Notes: a model not told the origin generated them from the letters alone. Counted from the stretch's first letter, positions 1 through 9,355 are shown. The stretch: 64,000 nucleotides of DNA from an uncultured Clostridia bacterium (GCA_934162365.1 CAKPIK010000003.1:157175-221174); one strand, 5' to 3'. Program-made: numbers and translations.

Positions 1-166
1 GATGCATTTCGCATTCTATAACTTCACCAACAACTAAATTTGTTGCATTAATCAAATTCTCGGCAGAATCATATTCATTTCCAACTCTAGTCATATCTTC
101 AGCTAAAGTTTTAACATCTACATCTATATCTATGTAATCTTTAACAAAATTCGTACTTAATTTCAT
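1..166 (-). CDS. pheT: Phenylalanyl-tRNA synthetase beta subunit, N-terminal fragment
   Basis: Only the first 55 codons are inside the window; the gene runs off the left edge. Translation begins MKLSTNFVKDYIDI and continues with VGNEYDS and VVGEVIE, the usual PheT start that precedes the tRNA-binding domain. The ATG (164-166) has an SD-like GGAGGG inside the end of pheS and sits 2 bases after the pheS stop, the standard pheS-pheT arrangement. PheT pairs with PheS in the cytosolic alpha2-beta2 enzyme that charges tRNA-Phe and carries the editing domain. It is presumably controlled by the T-box upstream of pheS. Confidence 0.93.
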   Translation of the reverse strand, partial: MKLSTNFVKDYIDIDVDVKTLAEDMTRVGNEYDSAENLINATNLVVGEVIECEMH

Positions 167-168
167 AA

Positions 169-1215
169 CTAAATATCCCTCCTATCAAATTGAGAAAGAA
201 ATCTCACATCATTTTGATACAAATATCTCATGTCTGTTATTCCATATTTAAACATTGCCAAACGATCTATTCCTGTTCCGAATGCAAATCCTCCATATTG
301 TTCTGGATCATATCCATTCATTTTTAATACGTTTGGATGTACTATTCCTGCTCCTAGTATTTCTATCCATCCTGTTTGTTTACATAGATTACAGCCTTTT
401 CCTCCACATTTAAAGCATGTTACATCTACCTCATATGATGGTTCTGTAAATGGGAAATAGCTTGGTCTAAAACGTAAACTTAAATTATCTCCTAGCATCT
501 CTTTAACAAACACTTCTAAAGTTCCTTTTAAATCTGCTAAAGATACATTTCTTTCTTTTTTATCTATTACTAAACCTTCAACTTGATTAAATTGATGTGA
601 ATGTGTTGCATCGTCTTCTCTTCTATATGTTTTTCCTGTACAGATTATTCTTATTGGTGATTTTTCCTCATTAGCAAGCATTGTTCGTGCTTGAACTGCA
701 GATGTTTGAGTTCTTAATAAGTATTCTGGTGTAATATAGAAGCTATCTTGCATGTCTCTTGCTGGATGTCCCTTTGGTAAATTTAGTCTTTCAAAACAAA
801 ATTCGTCTGTTTCAAGTTCTGGTCCATCTACAACATCATAACCCATAGATACAAATAAATCTTGTATTTGTTCTATTGTTCTATTTATTGGATGTTTACT
901 TCCTCTTTTTATTTTAGAACTTGGAAGAGTTATATCTATTTTTTCTTCTTCTAATTTTCTTTCTAATTCTTTTTGTTTAAGTATTTTTTCTGCCTTTTCT
1001 ATTGAAGCTTCAATATCAGACTTAACTTTATTTACTAAATTTCCAATTACAGGTCTTTCTTCCGCAGTTAAATCCTTCATTCCTCTTAAAATTTCTGTAA
1101 GCTCACCTTTTTTTCCCAATACTTTAACTCTTAAGTCATTAAGTGATTGCATGTCTTTAACATTGTCAATTCTTTCTTTTGTTTTTTTGCTAATCTCTTC
1201 TAGTTTTTCTTTCAT
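169..1215 (-). CDS. pheS: Phenylalanyl-tRNA synthetase alpha subunit
   Basis: At 348 residues this matches the family length. An N-terminal coiled coil (about 1-90) leads into the class II catalytic core: GHPARDMQDSFY, TQTSAVQAR, RREDDATHSHQF, FRPSYFPFTEPSYEVDV and the C-terminal FGTGIDRLAM motif 3. A Cys cluster (CFKCGGKGCNLC, about 270) lies between motifs 2 and 3 and probably binds metal. With PheT it ligates phenylalanine to tRNA-Phe in the cytosol. The ATG follows AAGGAGG by a normal spacing. The T-box leader directly upstream indicates control by uncharged tRNA-Phe. Confidence 0.97.
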   Translation of the reverse strand: MKEKLEEISKKTKERIDNVKDMQSLNDLRVKVLGKKGELTEILRGMKDLTAEERPVIGNLVNKVKSDIEASIEKAEKILKQKELERKLEEEKIDITLPSSKIKRGSKHPINRTIEQIQDLFVSMGYDVVDGPELETDEFCFERLNLPKGHPARDMQDSFYITPEYLLRTQTSAVQARTMLANEEKSPIRIICTGKTYRREDDATHSHQFNQVEGLVIDKKERNVSLADLKGTLEVFVKEMLGDNLSLRFRPSYFPFTEPSYEVDVTCFKCGGKGCNLCKQTGWIEILGAGIVHPNVLKMNGYDPEQYGGFAFGTGIDRLAMFKYGITDMRYLYQNDVRFLSQFDRRDI

Positions 1216-1240
1216 AATAATTTTATAACCTCCTTAATAC

Positions 1241-1274
1241 AAAAAAAGCCTCCCCTATTATTATAGGGAGACTC
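1241..1274 (-). terminator. T-box attenuator terminator before pheS
   Basis: The hairpin arms read GTCTCCCTAT and ATAGGGGAGGC on the minus strand, joined by AATA and followed by a run of seven T. The T-box sequence lies just upstream, so the antiterminator would use part of this stem. Confidence 0.85.
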
Positions 1275-1445
1275 TTATATCTCTGTACCACCTAACTTCG
1301 CCAATTTAATTGGCCTCATTATAGTTATAACGTAACCACCGCTTCTATCTACTAATTCTTCAAAAGAAGTCCAATAAAGTGAAATTTTTGATAAATATAT
1401 ATTAATAGATTTCTCAGCTATAATCTATCTCTCTTTAATATAATT
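1241..1445 (-). promoter_or_regulatory. T-box riboswitch leader of pheST
   Basis: On the minus strand the leader carries the T-box sequence AGGTGGTACAGAG (complement of about 1282-1295). This is the segment that pairs with the NCCA end of uncharged tRNA. It is followed by a hairpin and U-run that end just before the pheS SD. An upstream Stem I-like region includes CTGAGAAATCT. A UUC triplet near 1390 could be the Phe specifier, but I did not fold the RNA. The pheS context fits a tRNA-Phe sensing T-box. Confidence 0.85.
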
Positions 1446-1534
1446 TTACTTATCATACTTTGCTTTATTTTCAGATTTATATTTTATACATATATTATAT
1501 TAACACAAAAAACAATTTATTGCAAGAAATATTT

Positions 1535-2365
1535 TTATTCATATATCCCTATTTTTCTCATGTATCCAATATATGCATTATCTATATTGCTCCATGTCTG
1601 TATATTTTCGTCTAGAGTTTTCTCATCTAAATTAAATTTAGAAAAGCTTTCATAACTTTTAACTATTTTTTCTTTAAATTTATCTGGGCATCTTCCAATT
1701 ATTCTAGCTACATCATCATATTTATTTCCATAACCTGCGAATCCAAAATCTATTATTGCAGCTATATGGTTATTTTCGTCTAATAAAATATTACTAGAAT
1801 TTAAATCTCCATGTACAAGACAATTAGGCTCTTCATTTATTGGTATTGCATCCCAAAACTTTCTGTTTGTTTTTGTTATATGAACAGATAATAATTCATC
1901 TAAAAAGTCTTTTAATTTTAAGCCAATATTATTTGTATTAAATATTTTAGATTTAGAATAATCTATGCTATGAAGTTCATTCATAAACTCTGCAATTTCA
2001 TTTGAAATAATGCCAACTTCTTCATCATTTAAGTCATTCATTTTTTCTGCAAGTGGAGTGCCTTCAACCTTTTTATGCATACTAAAAGGTCTTTCATTGT
2101 CATAAAATAATTGTAGTTCAATTGTATTAAAATTTGTTTTTCCATGTATAAATTTAGTAAATTCATAATCTTTTACAATTGTTCTAGACCAGAACTCATC
2201 TCTTGGAAATCTAAAAAAATAGTTTCCATCATTTGTTGAAACTTCATATACAATATTGGTCCAACCTGTTGGAATTAAAGTCATTCTTTCTATTGTTTTA
2301 TCTGGTATTGCATTATTAATTATCGCTTTGAAATTATCACTTAGTCTAAAATATTTATCCTTCAT
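1535..2365 (-). CDS. APH/choline kinase-type phosphotransferase
   Basis: A 276-residue protein of the aminoglycoside phosphotransferase-like fold (APH family). Visible motifs are the nucleotide-loop region GWTNIVYEVST near residue 35, the Brenner motif VHGDLNSSNILLD near 185 with catalytic Asp and Asn, and the metal-binding IIDFGFAGYGNKYDD near 205. The substrate cannot be read from sequence. Small-molecule kinases and antibiotic kinases share this fold, so resistance should not be assumed. It is monocistronic between enolase and the pheS leader, with GGAGAA as its SD. Confidence 0.8.
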   Translation of the reverse strand: MKDKYFRLSDNFKAIINNAIPDKTIERMTLIPTGWTNIVYEVSTNDGNYFFRFPRDEFWSRTIVKDYEFTKFIHGKTNFNTIELQLFYDNERPFSMHKKVEGTPLAEKMNDLNDEEVGIISNEIAEFMNELHSIDYSKSKIFNTNNIGLKLKDFLDELLSVHITKTNRKFWDAIPINEEPNCLVHGDLNSSNILLDENNHIAAIIDFGFAGYGNKYDDVARIIGRCPDKFKEKIVKSYESFSKFNLDEKTLDENIQTWSNIDNAYIGYMRKIGIYE

Positions 2366-2492
2366 TTTATTCTCCGTATTTTAGTGTATATGTTTTGGAT
2401 TATATCACAATTATTTAGTAGGTACAAGGTTTGCTTTTACATTTTTTGAGCAATTTAATTTTTCAAAAAATTTAATTCCCATTGTCACCTTT

Positions 2493-3746
2493 TTAGTACA
2501 ACTCGTTTTCTATATTTAAAAGCCTATTATATTTAGCTACTCTATCAGTTCTTGCTGGTGCTCCTGATTTTATATATATATTATTTGTTGCAACTGCTAA
2601 ATCTGCTATAAATGTATCTTCTGTTTCACCAGATCTATGTGATATTACTGTGCTATATCCATTTTCTTTTGCCAATTTTATTGCATCTAATGTTTCTGTT
2701 AATGTTCCTATTTGATTTGGTTTTATTAATATACTATTTGCCACGCCTCCTTCTATTCCTTTTTTTAATCTCTCAATATTTGTAACAAATAAATCATCAC
2801 CTACTAATTGAATTTTATCTCCCAATTTTATAGTTAAATCTCTCCAGCCTTTCCAATCCTCTTCTGCCAAACCATCTTCAATTGATATAATACTATAATT
2901 ATTTACTAAATGTTCTAAATAATCTATCATCTCTTTAGTTGTTTTTAACTCACCAGTTTTCCAGAATAAATATCCATTTTTCTTTTGTTTTTGTGCTTCC
3001 TCATACATTTCTGTTGCCGCAACATCTAATGCTAATGCAACGTCTTCTTTTAATTTATATCCTGCCTTTTCTATTGCTTCTACTATTAATTCTAGCGCTT
3101 CTTCATCGTTCGATAAATTTGGTGCAAATCCTCCTTCATCTCCTACTGCTGTTGATAATCCTCTTTTCTTTAATACATCTTTTAAAGTATGATATACTTC
3201 TGACGCAATTTGCATTTTTTCTCTAAAACTGTCTCCTCCAACTGCTACAATCATAAATTCTTGAATATTTACATTATTATCTGAATGTTTGCCTCCATTT
3301 AATATGTTCATCATAGGTATTGGCATATTAGTTCCACTTATTCCACCTATATATTTATATAATGGCATATTAGTAGCTTTAGCAGCAGCATCGCAACATG
3401 CAAGAGATACACCCAAAATTGCATTTGCTCCAAGCTCAGCTTTATTTTTTGTTCCATCTAATTCTATTATTTTATGATCTATTTTAGTTTGATTAAATAC
3501 ATCTTCTCCTCTTAATTTATCATTTATTACTGTATTAACATTTTCAACTGCTTTTTCTACACTTTTACCATTGTACTTATTTTTATCGTTATCTCTTAAT
3601 TCAACTGCCTCAAAACTTCCTGTTGATGCTCCAGATGGAACAATTGCTTTTCCTTCTATGCCATTTTCTAATAATACTTTAACTTGAACGGTTGGATTTC
3701 CTCTTGAGTCTAAAACCTGCATTCCTTTTATTTCTTTAATTTTCAT
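2493..3746 (-). CDS. eno: Enolase (phosphopyruvate hydratase)
   Basis: It converts 2-phosphoglycerate to phosphoenolpyruvate in glycolysis. The N-terminal VLDSRGNPTV, the substrate loop GAxTGSFEAVELRD, the metal ligand region VGDDLFVTN and the catalytic Lys/SHRSGETEDTFIADLAV block are all intact. I place the start at 3746 (417 aa): the ATG 15 bases upstream overlaps the GGAGGT SD, and the shorter form starts MKIKEIKG like the family. It stands apart from the gap-pgk-tpiA-gpmI cluster at 17-22 kb, which supplies the neighbouring steps. Confidence 0.97.
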   Translation of the reverse strand: MKIKEIKGMQVLDSRGNPTVQVKVLLENGIEGKAIVPSGASTGSFEAVELRDNDKNKYNGKSVEKAVENVNTVINDKLRGEDVFNQTKIDHKIIELDGTKNKAELGANAILGVSLACCDAAAKATNMPLYKYIGGISGTNMPIPMMNILNGGKHSDNNVNIQEFMIVAVGGDSFREKMQIASEVYHTLKDVLKKRGLSTAVGDEGGFAPNLSNDEEALELIVEAIEKAGYKLKEDVALALDVAATEMYEEAQKQKKNGYLFWKTGELKTTKEMIDYLEHLVNNYSIISIEDGLAEEDWKGWRDLTIKLGDKIQLVGDDLFVTNIERLKKGIEGGVANSILIKPNQIGTLTETLDAIKLAKENGYSTVISHRSGETEDTFIADLAVATNNIYIKSGAPARTDRVAKYNRLLNIENELY

Positions 3747-3801
3747 ATAATCTACCTCCATATGTAGATTATTAACATTTATAAGTATTATTAAACAAAA
3801 A

Positions 3802-3835
3802 AACTGTGAAATCTCTTTTTAGAAATTTCACAGTT
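3802..3835 (-). terminator. Rho-independent terminator of the hydrogenase operon
   Basis: A perfect 11-bp stem (AACTGTGAAAT with ATTTCACAGTT) is followed on the minus strand by TTTTTTGTTT. It lies 10 bases past the stop of the tiny ORF at 3846-3926. Confidence 0.85.
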
Positions 3836-3845
3836 AATTTTTTAT

Positions 3846-3926
3846 TTAACTATTTGATATACCACAAGAATTATCTCCTGCTTTAAAATCTGTTATTTCA
3901 TCTTTTTTAACAATTGCTTCGTTCAT
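3846..3926 (-). CDS. Possible 26-residue peptide at the end of the hydrogenase operon
   Basis: A short open frame starts 9 bases after the hydA stop and ends 10 bases before the terminator hairpin. It is acidic at the start (MNEAIVKKDE) and ends GDNSCGISNS with one Cys. There is no convincing SD, so translation would rely on coupling to hydA. I know no family for it. The tight fit between hydA and the terminator is the only support; it could be chance. Confidence 0.3.
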   Translation of the reverse strand: MNEAIVKKDEITDFKAGDNSCGISNS

Positions 3927-3935
3927 TTCAACTTT

Positions 3936-5684
3936 TTATTTTGAATATTTTTCTCTTGCTTCATATGTTGTATGAAGTAATTTATGTGCTTTATGGCTTC
4001 CTGGATTTTCTAGATATTCTTTATATATTTTTTGAATAATTGGGTTTTCATGTGATTTTCTTATTGTGCTTTTTTCATCTATATTATAAAGTGCATCTGA
4101 TCTCAATTTTCTAATATCAATTTCTGCTCTTTGCTTTGAACTATGTATTGGTTGACCTCCACCCATTACACATCCACCTGGGCATGCCATTATTTCTATA
4201 AAACTATATTCAGATTTGCCTGCTTTTATATCGTCCATTATTTTTCTAGCATTAGCTAATCCAGATGCTACTGCAATTTTTATTTCTTTTCCATCTAAAT
4301 TAATTATTGCTTCTTTTATTCCGGCACTTCCTCTTACTTCATTAAATTCGATTTTCTTTAACTCTTTTCCAGTAACAACTTCTGAAACAGTTCTTAATGC
4401 TGCTTCCATAACTCCTCCTGTTGTTCCAAATATTGCACCTGCACCAGTTGCTTCTCCCATTGGGTCGTCAAAGCTAGAATCTTCTAATGATTTAAAATTA
4501 ATATGTGCTTGTTTTATCATTCTTGCAAGCTCTCTTGTTGTTATTACTGCATCCACATCATTATATCCTGCTCCATCCATATCTTTTCTTGTAATTTCAT
4601 ATTTTTTTGCTACACAAGGCATTACAGATACAACCACTATTTTTGCTGGATCCACTTTATATTTTTCTGCAAAGTATGATTTTATTAATGCTCCAAACAT
4701 TGCTTGTGGTGATTTGCAACTTGATAAATGTTGTAATTGTTCTGGATAATTTTTCTCACAGAAATTAATCCATCCTGGGCTACAAGAAGTAATCATTGGA
4801 AGTGTTTCATTATTTTTTAACCTTTGTATGAACTCTGTTCCTTCTTCCATAATTGTTAAGTCTGCGCCTGTATTTGTATCAAACACTTTGTCAAAGCCTA
4901 ATCTTTTTAATGCAGTAACCATTTTTCCTGTTACATTTGTTCCAATATCCATTCCAAACTCTTCACCAAGTGCTACTCTAACAGCCGGTGCTGTTTGAAC
5001 AACTACATATTTATCTTCATCTTTTAATTGTTTCCATACAAACTCAGTTGAATCTTTTTCTGTTAGAGCACCTACTGGACAGCTTTCTATACATTGACCA
5101 CACAAAACACAGTTTACATCTGCCAAACTACTGTCTCCATATGTAGATATACAAGAATCAAATCCTCTATTTATGCAATCTATTGCACCTATTTGTTGAA
5201 CATTTTTACATGTTGCAACACATCTTCTACATAATATACATTTATTAAAGTTTCTAACAATAGCTGCAGATTTATCATCTATATTATGTTGTTGAACTTT
5301 TCCAGTATATTTTATTCCAGTAACATTAAATTCCTCAGCTAATTTTTGAAGTTCACAATTTCCATTTCTAGTACATGTTAAACAATCTCTTTGATGATTA
5401 GATAATATTAAATCTAAAACCATCCTTCTTGCTTCTATTAATGCCATTGTATTTGTTCTTACAATCATTCCTTCTTCTGCTTTTTGAATACATGAAGTAA
5501 CAAAACCTTTTCTACCTTCAACTTCTACAAGGCACATTCTACAATCACCAATTTCATTTATTTCTTTTAAAAAACATAATGTTGGAATTTCAATATGAGC
5601 CTTTTTTGCTGCTTGTAATATTGTTGTTCCATTTGGAACCTCTACTTGTTTGCCATCTATTGTTAATTTTATAATATCAGACAT
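3936..5684 (-). CDS. hydA: [FeFe]-hydrogenase catalytic subunit (HydA/HndD type)
   Basis: This 582-residue enzyme reduces protons to H2. Domains in order: N-terminal [2Fe-2S] ferredoxin fold (Cys in TLCFLKEINEIGDCRMC, about 35-65), His/Cys3 cluster (HQRDCLTCTRNGNC, about 97-110), two [4Fe-4S] sites (CILCRRC and CVLCGQC), then the H-cluster domain with TSCSPGW, MPCVAKKYE and ACPGGCVMGGGQP, and a small-subunit tail. All four H-cluster cysteines are present. The length and tandem nuoE/nuoF-like partners match the multimeric NAD(P)H-linked (often bifurcating) group. The maturases HydEFG are not in this window. SD is AAGGAGAA. Confidence 0.96.
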   Translation of the reverse strand: MSDIIKLTIDGKQVEVPNGTTILQAAKKAHIEIPTLCFLKEINEIGDCRMCLVEVEGRKGFVTSCIQKAEEGMIVRTNTMALIEARRMVLDLILSNHQRDCLTCTRNGNCELQKLAEEFNVTGIKYTGKVQQHNIDDKSAAIVRNFNKCILCRRCVATCKNVQQIGAIDCINRGFDSCISTYGDSSLADVNCVLCGQCIESCPVGALTEKDSTEFVWKQLKDEDKYVVVQTAPAVRVALGEEFGMDIGTNVTGKMVTALKRLGFDKVFDTNTGADLTIMEEGTEFIQRLKNNETLPMITSCSPGWINFCEKNYPEQLQHLSSCKSPQAMFGALIKSYFAEKYKVDPAKIVVVSVMPCVAKKYEITRKDMDGAGYNDVDAVITTRELARMIKQAHINFKSLEDSSFDDPMGEATGAGAIFGTTGGVMEAALRTVSEVVTGKELKKIEFNEVRGSAGIKEAIINLDGKEIKIAVASGLANARKIMDDIKAGKSEYSFIEIMACPGGCVMGGGQPIHSSKQRAEIDIRKLRSDALYNIDEKSTIRKSHENPIIQKIYKEYLENPGSHKAHKLLHTTYEAREKYSK

Positions 5685-5709
5685 TATTATATTCTCCTTT
5701 TCTATTTTT

Positions 5710-7569
5710 CTAATTAGATATTGCTTTGAATGGGCACTTACTTACACAAGCTCCACATTTAATGCATATTGCTGGGTTAATTCTATGTGGTTGCTTTGGT
5801 TCTCCAGATATTGCATTTACTGGACATTGTCTTTTACAAATTCCACATCCTTTGCATAATTCTGGATTGATTTCTATATTTGCTAATGCCTTACATTCTC
5901 CTGCTGGGCATCTTTTTTCAATTATATGGGCCCTATATTCATCTTTGAAGTATTTTAATGTTGATAATACTGGATTTGGTGCTGTTTGACCTAATCCACA
6001 TACAGATGCTTTTTTTATATTTACAGCTAAAGTTTCTAAGTTTTCTAAATCTTCTATTGTTCCATTTCCATCTGTTATTTTTTCTAATATTTCATGCATT
6101 CTTTTTGTTCCAATTCTACAAGGTGTACATTTACCACAAGATTCATCTACTGTGAAACCTAAATAAAATTTTGCAAGATTTACCATGCATTTTGTATCAT
6201 CCATTACAATTAGTCCACCAGACCCCATCATAGATCCAATTGCTCCTAGAGATTCATAATCTATTGGTGTATCTAAATGTTCTGCTGGTATACATCCTCC
6301 TGAAGGTCCACCTGTTTGAGCTGCTTTAAATTCATGCCCATTTGGTATTCCTCCACCTATATCAAATACAATTTCTCTTAATGTTGTTCCCATTGGTACT
6401 TCAACTAATCCAACGTTTACAACATTTCCGCCTAAAGCAAATACTTTAGTTCCTTTTGATGTTGCTGTACCAATACTTGAATACCATTTAGCACCATTTA
6501 ATATTATTTTTGTAATGTTTGCATATGTTTCAACATTATTTATTAATGTTGGCTTTTGCCATAAGCCTGCATTTGCTGGAAATGGTGGTTTTAGTCTTGG
6601 TTGCCCACGTCTACCTTCTATTGATTCAAGAAGTGCTGTTTCTTCTCCACATACAAAAGCCCCTGCTCCAAGTCTTATTTCTAAGTCAAAGCTAAAGTTT
6701 GTTTCCCATATATTTTTTCCAAGTATCCCATATTCTCTTGCTTGGTCTATTGCCTTTTGGAATCTTTGTACAGCTATTGGATATTCTGCTCTAACATATA
6801 TGTAACCTTTATCTGCTCCAATTGCATATCCTGCAATCATCATAGCTTCTATAATGCAATGAGGATCTCCTTCTAGTATGCTTCTATCCATAAATGCCCC
6901 TGGATCTCCTTCGTCTGCATTACACACAACATACTTTTGATCCCCTTCTGCCATTTTTGTAAACATCCACTTTTTACCTGTTGGAAAACCTGCTCCTCCT
7001 CTACCTCTTAAGCCAGACTCTAATATTTCATTTATTACATCGTCTTGGCTCATTGAGGTTAAAACTTTCTCTAGAGCTTTATACCCATCAAATGCTATAT
7101 ATTCATCTATACATTCAGGATTTATTATTCCACAATTTTTAAGTGCAATTCTTTGTTGTTTTTTATAAAAGTTTAATTCATCTAATCTATCAACTAATGT
7201 TCCATCTATATCTTTACAAAGTAATCTTTCAACCTTTTTGCCTTCTATAATATGAGTGTTAATTATTTCTTCACAATCTTCTGGTGAAACCATTGCATAA
7301 AATGTATCTTCTGGTCTAATTATTACTATTGGACCTTTAGCACAAAGTCCAAAACAGCCTGTTTGAATTACCCTTACATTTTCAATGTTTTTCTCTTTTA
7401 TTATTCTTCTAAATTCTTCAATTATTTTAGGTGATTTTGAAGATGTACAACCAGTTCCTCTACAAACTAATATATGTTTTTCTCTTGTGTTAGCATTTAT
7501 GTTTACACGTAAATCAAGTTCTTTTCTTTTTTCTTCTCTTATTTTTTGTATTTCTTCTAGAGTTTTCAT
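5710..7569 (-). CDS. NADH-binding hydrogenase subunit (NuoF/HydB/HndC type)
   Basis: A 619-residue flavin and NADH subunit. It has an N-terminal thioredoxin-like [2Fe-2S] domain (CRGTGC and CFGLCAKGP, about 35-90), then the FMN/NADH module (GRGGAGFPTGKKW near 190, GAGAYVCG-like GAGAFVCGEETALLES near 300), an SLBB-type region, and the [4Fe-4S] motif SCGKCTPCR near 480. A C-terminal two-cluster ferredoxin domain (CKGCGICKRQCP, CIKCGACVSKCP) ends the protein. It passes electrons between NADH, ferredoxin and HydA. The gene lies 25 bases upstream of hydA and 22 bases downstream of the nuoE-like gene. Confidence 0.95.
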   Translation of the reverse strand: MKTLEEIQKIREEKRKELDLRVNINANTREKHILVCRGTGCTSSKSPKIIEEFRRIIKEKNIENVRVIQTGCFGLCAKGPIVIIRPEDTFYAMVSPEDCEEIINTHIIEGKKVERLLCKDIDGTLVDRLDELNFYKKQQRIALKNCGIINPECIDEYIAFDGYKALEKVLTSMSQDDVINEILESGLRGRGGAGFPTGKKWMFTKMAEGDQKYVVCNADEGDPGAFMDRSILEGDPHCIIEAMMIAGYAIGADKGYIYVRAEYPIAVQRFQKAIDQAREYGILGKNIWETNFSFDLEIRLGAGAFVCGEETALLESIEGRRGQPRLKPPFPANAGLWQKPTLINNVETYANITKIILNGAKWYSSIGTATSKGTKVFALGGNVVNVGLVEVPMGTTLREIVFDIGGGIPNGHEFKAAQTGGPSGGCIPAEHLDTPIDYESLGAIGSMMGSGGLIVMDDTKCMVNLAKFYLGFTVDESCGKCTPCRIGTKRMHEILEKITDGNGTIEDLENLETLAVNIKKASVCGLGQTAPNPVLSTLKYFKDEYRAHIIEKRCPAGECKALANIEINPELCKGCGICKRQCPVNAISGEPKQPHRINPAICIKCGACVSKCPFKAISN

Positions 7570-7591
7570 TTATACCTCCATAATTATAATA

Positions 7592-8083
7592 TTATTCTTT
7601 ATCTTTATATTCAGCAATTACCTTTTTCATTAACTCTGGTGTTGCTTTTCCATAGACTTCATCATTTACTGTAAATACTGGTGCCAATCCACAAGCCCCT
7701 ATACATCTTGTTGCTTCCAATGAAAACTTGCCATCTTCAGTTGTTTCTCCTTCTTTAATTTTTAATGCTTCCTTTGCTGTATCTAATAATTTTTCAGAAC
7801 CTTTAACAAAACATGCTGTCCCTAAACATACAGCTATATTGTATTTTCCTTTTGGTTTTAACGTAAACCTAGAGTAAAAAGTTATTACTCCATATATTTC
7901 TGCCATTTCGATTTCTAAGTAGTTAGATATAGCAAATTGTGCTTTTTCAGGAATATACCCATAATACTCCTGTATCTCATTTAATATTTGTATTAGATTG
8001 CTTTTGTTTTTTTCATACTTATTAAGTATTTCGTCTAATTTTTCATCTCTACCATTACATTGGCATTTGCAAGTTTCACTCAT
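7592..8083 (-). CDS. [2Fe-2S] hydrogenase subunit (NuoE/HydC/HndA type)
   Basis: A 163-residue thioredoxin-like ferredoxin. The four cluster ligands are visible in CLGTAC near residue 92 and RCIGAC near 133. An N-terminal helical bundle (about 15-80, with IPEKAQFAISNYL) is typical of NuoE. It is the first gene of the three-gene hydrogenase operon and forms the NADH-side electron module with the NuoF-like subunit. Extra N-terminal cysteines (CKCQC) are outside the known cluster motif. The SD GGAGG precedes the ATG. Confidence 0.94.
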   Translation of the reverse strand: MSETCKCQCNGRDEKLDEILNKYEKNKSNLIQILNEIQEYYGYIPEKAQFAISNYLEIEMAEIYGVITFYSRFTLKPKGKYNIAVCLGTACFVKGSEKLLDTAKEALKIKEGETTEDGKFSLEATRCIGACGLAPVFTVNDEVYGKATPELMKKVIAEYKDKE

Positions 8084-8223
8084 ATTAAACCTCCTTATTC
8101 AAGATAATTTAATTGTATCAAATAGTTAATTTTTAATCAATATATATTTATAAAATAGTGTATTAGCTTTAATTGCATAATATTATATTAAACTGCAAAT
8201 TTTCTGTATTATTTAAAAATATC

Positions 8224-8254
8224 AAAGAGCTATGAAAAATTTTCATAGCTCTTT
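8224..8254 (-). terminator. Hairpin after the 324-residue gene
   Basis: A perfect inverted repeat of 15 bp (AAAGAGCTATGAAAA and its complement) starts 13 bases after the stop at 8268. The U-run on the minus strand is modest (TTTGATATTTTT), but position and stem strength support termination. Confidence 0.7.
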
Positions 8255-8267
8255 TGGTTTTAAATAG

Positions 8268-9242
8268 TTATGCTCTTTTAGCCATACTCAGATAGCGTAT
8301 TGCATCGTCTCTTGACCATGCATGTATTCCTCTATCATATTTAGTAACACGTTCATCTTTAAATATGTTCATGTTAAATGGCTTGAAATTGTCGTGCCAT
8401 TCAAGAACAATTACTTTGTTCTTGAACCGAATTGATATGGTTCCTTGGCTTGTTTTATAGCAATACCATATCTTTTCTTTTTGGTCTTCTTCATCCCATT
8501 CTTTTCTGACTTCAACCTCTGGTTTATCGTCATATACTGCATCAATAATTTGAGATGCCTCTTTCATTTTTACCTCAGTGGTAAACTGTTCTTGACATTT
8601 GCAGTGTACTTTTTCAAGCTTATTATTTTCCGTAACAAGTTGTTCTGCGACATCATTCAATGTGAATTTTTCTCCGCATACTGCACACACATCGTCTTCG
8701 CCTGGAACATGGACTTCCTTACTGTATGAAATTCCACTTGTTTCTGGAATTTCAACCACATTGTTTACATCAACATCTTCAACAGATATATTTTCTGCAA
8801 GATAAATGTGACCATTTGAGGAAAGTACATATTTTCCATACATCAAAAAGCTGTGCAACTGCATTTTGAGAAAGGCTGCCTGTTTTCTATAAATAAGCAA
8901 TTTTTTTAATTGCTTAAGTTCATTTCCTTTGATAACTTTCTCGATTTCCTCTTTAGAATCGTAAATTTCTTCTCGAACACAGAACGGCTTTGCTTCATAA
9001 CATACTTCTGTTAAGAAAGTATCTGCCCTTCTGTCTGCATTTGCTTTTAGTGCTTTATAATAAACAAAATTACTTTCGCTTATTATTGGATGGCCGTAGG
9101 TATCAAAAGCAATTGGTTTTACATCTCTACCTCCAATTGTAATTTTGATTTTAGACTTATCTGGATAAGCTAATTTATTTAGCCTAATTATTCCAAGATT
9201 ACTTCCCCTAAAATTCCGTATTGTGTGAATTTCGCTAGTCAT
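8268..9242 (-). CDS. Hypothetical protein with a Cys-rich (CxxC...HCKC) segment
   Basis: I do not recognise this 324-residue protein. It starts MTSEIHTIRNFRGSNLGI. It has a basic helical middle (about 120-150) and a likely zinc site: CAVC near residue 187 and HCKC about 30 residues later. The C-terminal half contains KIWYCYKTSQG and ends in a basic stretch. Codon use differs from neighbours, with many CGT, GCG, CTC and GTC-type codons. It is monocistronic with its own strong promoter and terminator, consistent with acquisition by transfer. SD AAGGAGTG is optimal. Confidence 0.75.
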   Translation of the reverse strand: MTSEIHTIRNFRGSNLGIIRLNKLAYPDKSKIKITIGGRDVKPIAFDTYGHPIISESNFVYYKALKANADRRADTFLTEVCYEAKPFCVREEIYDSKEEIEKVIKGNELKQLKKLLIYRKQAAFLKMQLHSFLMYGKYVLSSNGHIYLAENISVEDVDVNNVVEIPETSGISYSKEVHVPGEDDVCAVCGEKFTLNDVAEQLVTENNKLEKVHCKCQEQFTTEVKMKEASQIIDAVYDDKPEVEVRKEWDEEDQKEKIWYCYKTSQGTISIRFKNKVIVLEWHDNFKPFNMNIFKDERVTKYDRGIHAWSRDDAIRYLSMAKRA

Positions 9243-9355
9243 AATGACACTCCTTTTTTATTTTTTAGCTTTACTTACTTAAAACCAATTTACCTCCCTT
9301 TTATTTATTTGGCAATTGCCATATAGAGGTTTTTAGTAAAAAGCTTTACCCAAAT

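Noticed and set aside
1535..2365. Calling the APH-type gene an antibiotic-resistance determinant
   Set aside because: The fold is shared by many metabolic kinases and no resistance-specific feature is visible.
2939..3226. Hydrophobic plus-strand ORF within eno
   Set aside because: It is the complement of a conserved enzyme; its Leu-rich composition comes from the AT-rich antisense strand.
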